8,141 nucleotides of DNA from WSZY01 sp964559845 (GTDB lineage: Bacteria > Pseudomonadota > Zetaproteobacteria > Mariprofundales > Mariprofundaceae): contig CAZLJF010000072.1 in NCBI GenBank assembly GCA_964559845.1, positions 1 through 8,141 on the forward strand. Direction: 5' to 3'. The position numbers were made by a program, and so were the translations under genes. Of this stretch, positions 7,801 to 8,141 are shown in pieces. Position 1 is the stretch's first letter; every line of letters begins with the position of its first letter. Under the pieces are notes generated by a model. That model had not been told where the DNA came from. It saw only the letters and a list, made by a program, of their open reading frames with translations, and made no database searches.

Positions 7801-7988
7801 TGCTCCACCTCTTCCGAGGCTAGCCCCCGTGCCTCGGTGTTAATCTGAACCTGTACATTGGTCACATCGGGAAAGGCATCCAGATTCAATTTTGGTACAA
7901 CAAATATCGCATAGCCCATCGAACCCGACAGCAATAAAAGAATTAAAAGGCGATTATGGGTGGCTACATCAATCAGTTTTGAAAACAT
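4854..7988 (-). CDS. CzcA/CusA-family heavy-metal efflux RND transporter
   Basis: This inner-membrane, proton-driven pump moves metal cations through a periplasmic adaptor and outer-membrane channel out of the cell. At 1044 residues it is full length for the HME-RND family. It shows the duplicated RND plan: TM1 (about 13-31), a large periplasmic loop (to about 355), TM2-6 (about 356-510), TM7 (about 545-563), a second loop (to about 878), and TM8-12 (about 880-1030). The N-terminal LDAFPDVTNVQVQI and the TM4 signature AIAIGMMVDGSVVMVENI, with Asp419 and Glu426 as likely proton-relay residues, are diagnostic. The three periplasmic methionines of E. coli CusA (573, 623, 672) appear to be absent (VAI, NIEL, RVDE), and FTQPIAMR.DELLSGV resembles CzcA. 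A divalent cation such as Zn, Co, Ni or Cd is therefore more likely than Cu/Ag, but the substrate is inferred. The start is fixed by a GAGG site 7 bases upstream that overlaps the stop of the adaptor gene. Confidence 0.95.
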   Translation of the reverse strand: MFSKLIDVATHNRLLILLLLSGSMGYAIFVVPKLNLDAFPDVTNVQVQINTEARGLASEEVEQLITYPIEAVMYALPDVEEVRSISKTGLSVITVVFREGTDIYFARQLVFQKLQDASQAVPAWAGTPKIGPNTSGLGQVFQYIIKSDPEAGFDALTLRALNDWIVKLMLMPVEGVTEILSYGGEVRQYQVQLNPEQLLAYKLHVDDIVNSIKANNRNVGGWYLPQGDEQLVIRGVGWVPGGEDGLQAIEAIPVKTVNGTSIRVRDVATVKFGGEIRQGAVTMTERLEDGNIKQLGEVVVGIVMKRFGANTKNTIDDVKSRLQIVQKSMPEGVTIQPFYDQSDLINRAVWTVEKALMEAFMLIIIVLFLFLMNVRAATLVLLSVPISILAALAVMQHYGISANLMSLGGLAIAIGMMVDGSVVMVENIFKHLEKTQEGDHAIAMCVTEASKEVARPVLFAVLIILLVFMPLFSLEGVEGKMFTPMALSICFAMFASLLVAIFVMPVLATYAFTKGVVHKESPILAPIARAYHGLLERALTARKKVIGGAAAAFVVTLATVPFLGTEFVPELEEGTVAIRVTLAPSSSLEFAKNVGKKLERVLIENFPEITYVSARTGRAEIGGDPEPVSNIELFVGLLPVSEWTSASDRKTLQSLMREKMEVVPGLLFSFTQPIAMRVDELLSGVKAALAIKLFGPDLKVLAEKGKEIEKLARSVEGTRDVEMEQIAGEAQLVIRPDRSKLDRYGIPVDDVMTLVSDAIGGASAGQIIQGNEHYDIYVRLDKDYRNNSEVIGNLILQAPDGAWVRLEDVASIGVEQGPPMIKRDDVQRRIVIQSNVEGRDMGSLVTELDQRIQSEIDLPTGYTVVFGGQFENQQRAQARLMVVVPLSLLMIFLLLYFMFHSVGQAALIMLNVPMALIGGILALFVSGQYLSVPSSIGFIALFGVAVLNGVVLVDAINRHLADCSDINKAIRNGAESRLRPVLMTAMIAGLGLVPLLLATGVGSEIQRPLATVVTGGLLSSTLLTLFVLPCLYEYFRNNKDFRSE

Positions 7989-7995
7989 ATGGTCA

Positions 7996-7999
7996 CCTC
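7996..7999 (-). promoter_or_regulatory. Ribosome binding site of the RND pump, overlapping the adaptor stop codon
   Basis: On the - strand GAGG lies 7 bases before the pump ATG (7988-7986). Its GA is the end of the adaptor gene's TGA stop (8000-7998). Ribosomes finishing the adaptor would be placed directly on this site, which suggests translational coupling of the two subunits. Confidence 0.75.
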
Positions 8000-8141
8000 A
8001 ATGGTTGTGAACTTCAAAACCGGACTTGGCCAGCTCTGAAGCAAGGACAAATGCGCCTTTAATGACAACAGGTTCACCTTCTTTCACACCTTTAAGTACA
8101 GGCACAAGGCCTAAGTTTACCTTGCCCACTTCAACTTCACG
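7998..8141 (-). CDS. Periplasmic adaptor (membrane fusion protein) of the metal efflux system, C-terminal 47 residues
   Basis: The - strand frame is open from the window edge to a TGA at 8000-7998 and encodes 47 residues starting REVEVGKVNLGLVPVLKGVK and ending FEVHNH. The pattern V.VG....G.VPVLKGVKEGEPVVIKGAFVLASEL is the membrane-proximal end of CzcB/CusB-type RND adaptors, in which a short beta motif is followed by KEGE.VV..G and a terminal helix with SEL. These proteins hold the RND trimer and the outer-membrane channel together. The start and the hairpin and lipoyl domains lie to the right of the window. The gene ends 9 bases before the RND start, in the adaptor-then-pump order typical of czcCBA/cusCFBA operons. 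The last residues include two His (HNH), which may bind metal, though so short a tail is weak evidence. Confidence 0.87.
   Translation of the reverse strand, partial: REVEVGKVNLGLVPVLKGVKEGEPVVIKGAFVLASELAKSGFEVHNH

Noticed and set aside
1..8141. CRISPR arrays, tRNA or rRNA genes, insertion sequences
   Set aside because: No regularly spaced repeats, no cloverleaf-like or rRNA segments, and no transposase or terminal inverted repeats were seen on reading the window.

Overview
This window looks like chromosomal DNA from a Gram-negative bacterium, most likely a proteobacterium. Pointers are a lipobox-bearing small lipoprotein, a CzcA/CusA-type tripartite efflux system that needs an outer membrane, and an isocitrate dehydrogenase whose catalytic part is very close to the enterobacterial enzyme. 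Genus and class cannot be fixed from the sequence alone.

Layout. Bases 1-725 (+) hold the 3' end of a hybrid sensor histidine kinase: the end of its ATPase domain and a full C-terminal receiver domain. A leader of about 155 bases follows, and then three genes on the + strand with gaps of only 32 and 35 bases. These are aspS (aspartyl-tRNA synthetase, 882-2660), a small DUF4398-like lipoprotein (2693-2995) and a long isocitrate dehydrogenase (3031-4773). A perfect 12-bp hairpin with A and T tracts (4789-4816) sits between this cluster and the convergent right-hand operon, and should terminate both. On the - strand, reading right to left, are the last 47 codons of a CzcB/CusB-type periplasmic adaptor (8141-7998) and a complete CzcA-type heavy-metal RND pump (7988-4854), tightly coupled to each other.

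How the genes work together. The efflux genes form one machine: the adaptor links the inner-membrane proton-driven pump to an outer-membrane channel, presumably encoded further right. The left-hand cluster mixes translation (AspRS), the TCA cycle (Icd) and an envelope lipoprotein. Co-transcription is plausible from the spacing, but no shared pathway is evident.

The most unusual item is the isocitrate dehydrogenase. After a complete NADP-type Icd catalytic domain the same frame continues for about 160 residues, through a charged helical segment to a four-cysteine zinc ribbon resembling the stand-alone DUF1451 (YbeL-like) proteins. It appears to be a genuine Icd-zinc-ribbon fusion. Other points worth a look are an AspRS with His31, a mark of non-discriminating enzymes; a receiver domain with Gly in its acidic pocket; alternative hairpins in the aspS leader; and a lower GC content in the efflux operon than in the left half.
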